Origin: Candidatus Zixiibacteriota bacterium
GTDB taxonomy: Bacteria > Zixibacteria > MSB-5A5 > GN15 > FEB-12
Direction: 5' to 3'
Length of the DNA: 5,646 nt
Assembly: GCA_003641415.1 (NCBI GenBank)
Contig: QNAG01000189.1
Location: 1 to 5,646, forward strand
Part shown: positions 4,782 to 5,646 of the stretch, in pieces
How the letters are laid out: each line of letters begins with the position of its first letter
How positions within the stretch are numbered: the stretch's first letter is position 1
Made by a program: the position numbers and the translations under genes
The notes under the pieces: generated by a model
The model's input: the letters and a program-made list of their open reading frames with translations, nothing else
What the model was told of the DNA's origin: nothing
Databases searched by the model: none

Positions 4782-5646
4782 ATGGCGTCAATATCAACCG
4801 GCACAACTACAAAAACGGACCACATTGCAATTTTGCTTGACTCACTCCGAGTTGATTCGATACTCGACTTCGACCTGTATATTAAAGTAAATACCCAGTT
4901 TGTGCTCTACCGGTCTGCAGACTTGCCGTTTACGGATCGTACGCGGCAAAGTCTGCTTGATAACAAAGTTGAGCGTTTATTCGTTACCAATGATAACAGA
5001 GATCGCTACCAACACTATATTGAGCGTAACCTGCCCAAGATTCTAACTGATCCCAGTATCCAGGAAGAGAAGAAGGCAAATATCCTTTATGAAACTTCCA
5101 CCAACCTGGTGAAAGATGTTCTGGCCAATCCAACTTACGGCGAAAATATCCAGCGCTCCAAAGAACTTGTTTCAAGCACAGTAGGATACATCCTGCAGGG
5201 ACGTGAGGCATTTCTGAATCTCATGGCAATTTCGTCCTTTGATTACTACACTTATACTCATTCAGTAAATGTCTGCACGTTTTCGGTGGCTCTAGCGCAG
5301 CAGCTTGGATTCACTGATGAGAATATCCTTCACGAACTTGGAGTAGGAGCGCTTCTGCACGACATCGGAAAGTCCAGAGTTCCGGGTCGTATTCTTCGGA
5401 AACGAGGTCCGCTTAACAACACCGAATTTGAGATAATGAAAAAACATCCCCAGTGGGGTGCGGATATGCTCGCTGAAACAGATATCGTAAGTTCAAGCAG
5501 TTACTATCCGGTTCTACAACACCACGAACGAGGGGATTGCAAAGGATATCCCAATGGATTGAAACTCAGCGAAATGCATTTATACTCTCAGATTGTCGCC
5601 ATTAGTGATACTTTTGATGCGATGACCACCGAGCGGGTTTACCAGG
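4782..5646 (+). CDS. HD-GYP cyclic-di-GMP phosphodiesterase, C-terminus cut by window edge
   Basis: The frame stays open for 288 codons to the window end. Residues 1 to about 145 form an N-terminal region beginning with DLYIKVNTQFVLYRSADLPF, an arrangement seen in front of some HD-GYP domains but not a named sensor domain I can confirm. The HD-GYP domain follows: His 160 (YTYTHSVNV), HDIGK (His 193, Asp 194, Lys 197) with Pro 201, His 222, HHER (247-250), Asp 252, GYP (255-257) and Asp 276 (ISDTFDAM). All metal-binding positions expected of an active enzyme are present, so it should hydrolyse c-di-GMP to pGpG or GMP in the cytoplasm. Two departures stand out: DCKGYP replaces the usual DGxGYP, and Tyr 156 occupies the place where three-metal HD-GYPs have Glu. 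No signal peptide or membrane helix is seen. The ATG lacks a strong ribosome site. The few missing C-terminal residues may include more domain. Confidence 0.9.
   Translation, partial: MASISTGTTTKTDHIAILLDSLRVDSILDFDLYIKVNTQFVLYRSADLPFTDRTRQSLLDNKVERLFVTNDNRDRYQHYIERNLPKILTDPSIQEEKKANILYETSTNLVKDVLANPTYGENIQRSKELVSSTVGYILQGREAFLNLMAISSFDYYTYTHSVNVCTFSVALAQQLGFTDENILHELGVGALLHDIGKSRVPGRILRKRGPLNNTEFEIMKKHPQWGADMLAETDIVSSSSYYPVLQHHERGDCKGYPNGLKLSEMHLYSQIVAISDTFDAMTTERVYQ

Noticed and set aside
4984..5211. Minus-strand 75-codon frame inside the HD-GYP gene
   Set aside because: It is a shadow of the HD-GYP coding frame, whose motifs are unambiguous.

Overview
The window looks like chromosomal DNA of a Gram-negative bacterium of moderate G+C. 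Two proteins carry lipoprotein signal peptides whose mature ends are Cys-x-Asp-Asp. One is a large YCF48/BNR-type propeller lipoprotein with a Thr/Asp-rich (DTI-type) insert. There is also a sigma-54 promoter, an HD-GYP phosphodiesterase, and an intergenic repeat of the kind seen scattered in environmental genomes. Together these suggest an FCB-group or neighbouring candidate phylum (Zixibacteria- or Marinimicrobia-like). That placement is an inference from style, not from a marker gene.

Layout. Bases 1-101 hold, on the minus strand, the first residues of an IS5/IS1182-type transposase cut by the window edge. A small lipoprotein gene (349-825) follows with its own promoter, a palindrome over the -35 and a strong terminator. 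Bases 884-1285 are non-coding and contain a fold-back element plus a short repeat-like segment. A symmetrical terminator (1286-1318) closes the large minus-strand gene (1342-3459), which encodes a 705-residue lipoprotein with fourteen YCF48/BNR-like repeats, best read as two seven-bladed propellers. The 532-base divergent region (3460-3991) carries a sigma-70-like promoter for the propeller gene, several inverted repeats and a near-consensus sigma-54 promoter. That promoter reads into an unrecognised 206-residue protein gene (3992-4612), which ends in two tandem hairpins. The window closes inside an HD-GYP protein gene (4782 onward).

How the genes relate. Each gene seems to be its own transcription unit, since a terminator separates every pair, so no operon is visible. 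The two lipoproteins are probably envelope or surface proteins. The sigma-54-driven orphan and the HD-GYP protein (predicted cyclic-di-GMP hydrolysis) would be cytoplasmic regulatory or lifestyle functions. A link between these last two rests on adjacency alone.

The most noteworthy items are the sigma-54 promoter with candidate enhancer palindromes in front of an orphan gene, the 14-repeat propeller with its strand-swap phasing, the repeat-rich spacer at 1031-1146, and the transposase start at the left edge. No CRISPR array, tRNA or rRNA is seen, and no clearly new multi-gene system is visible.
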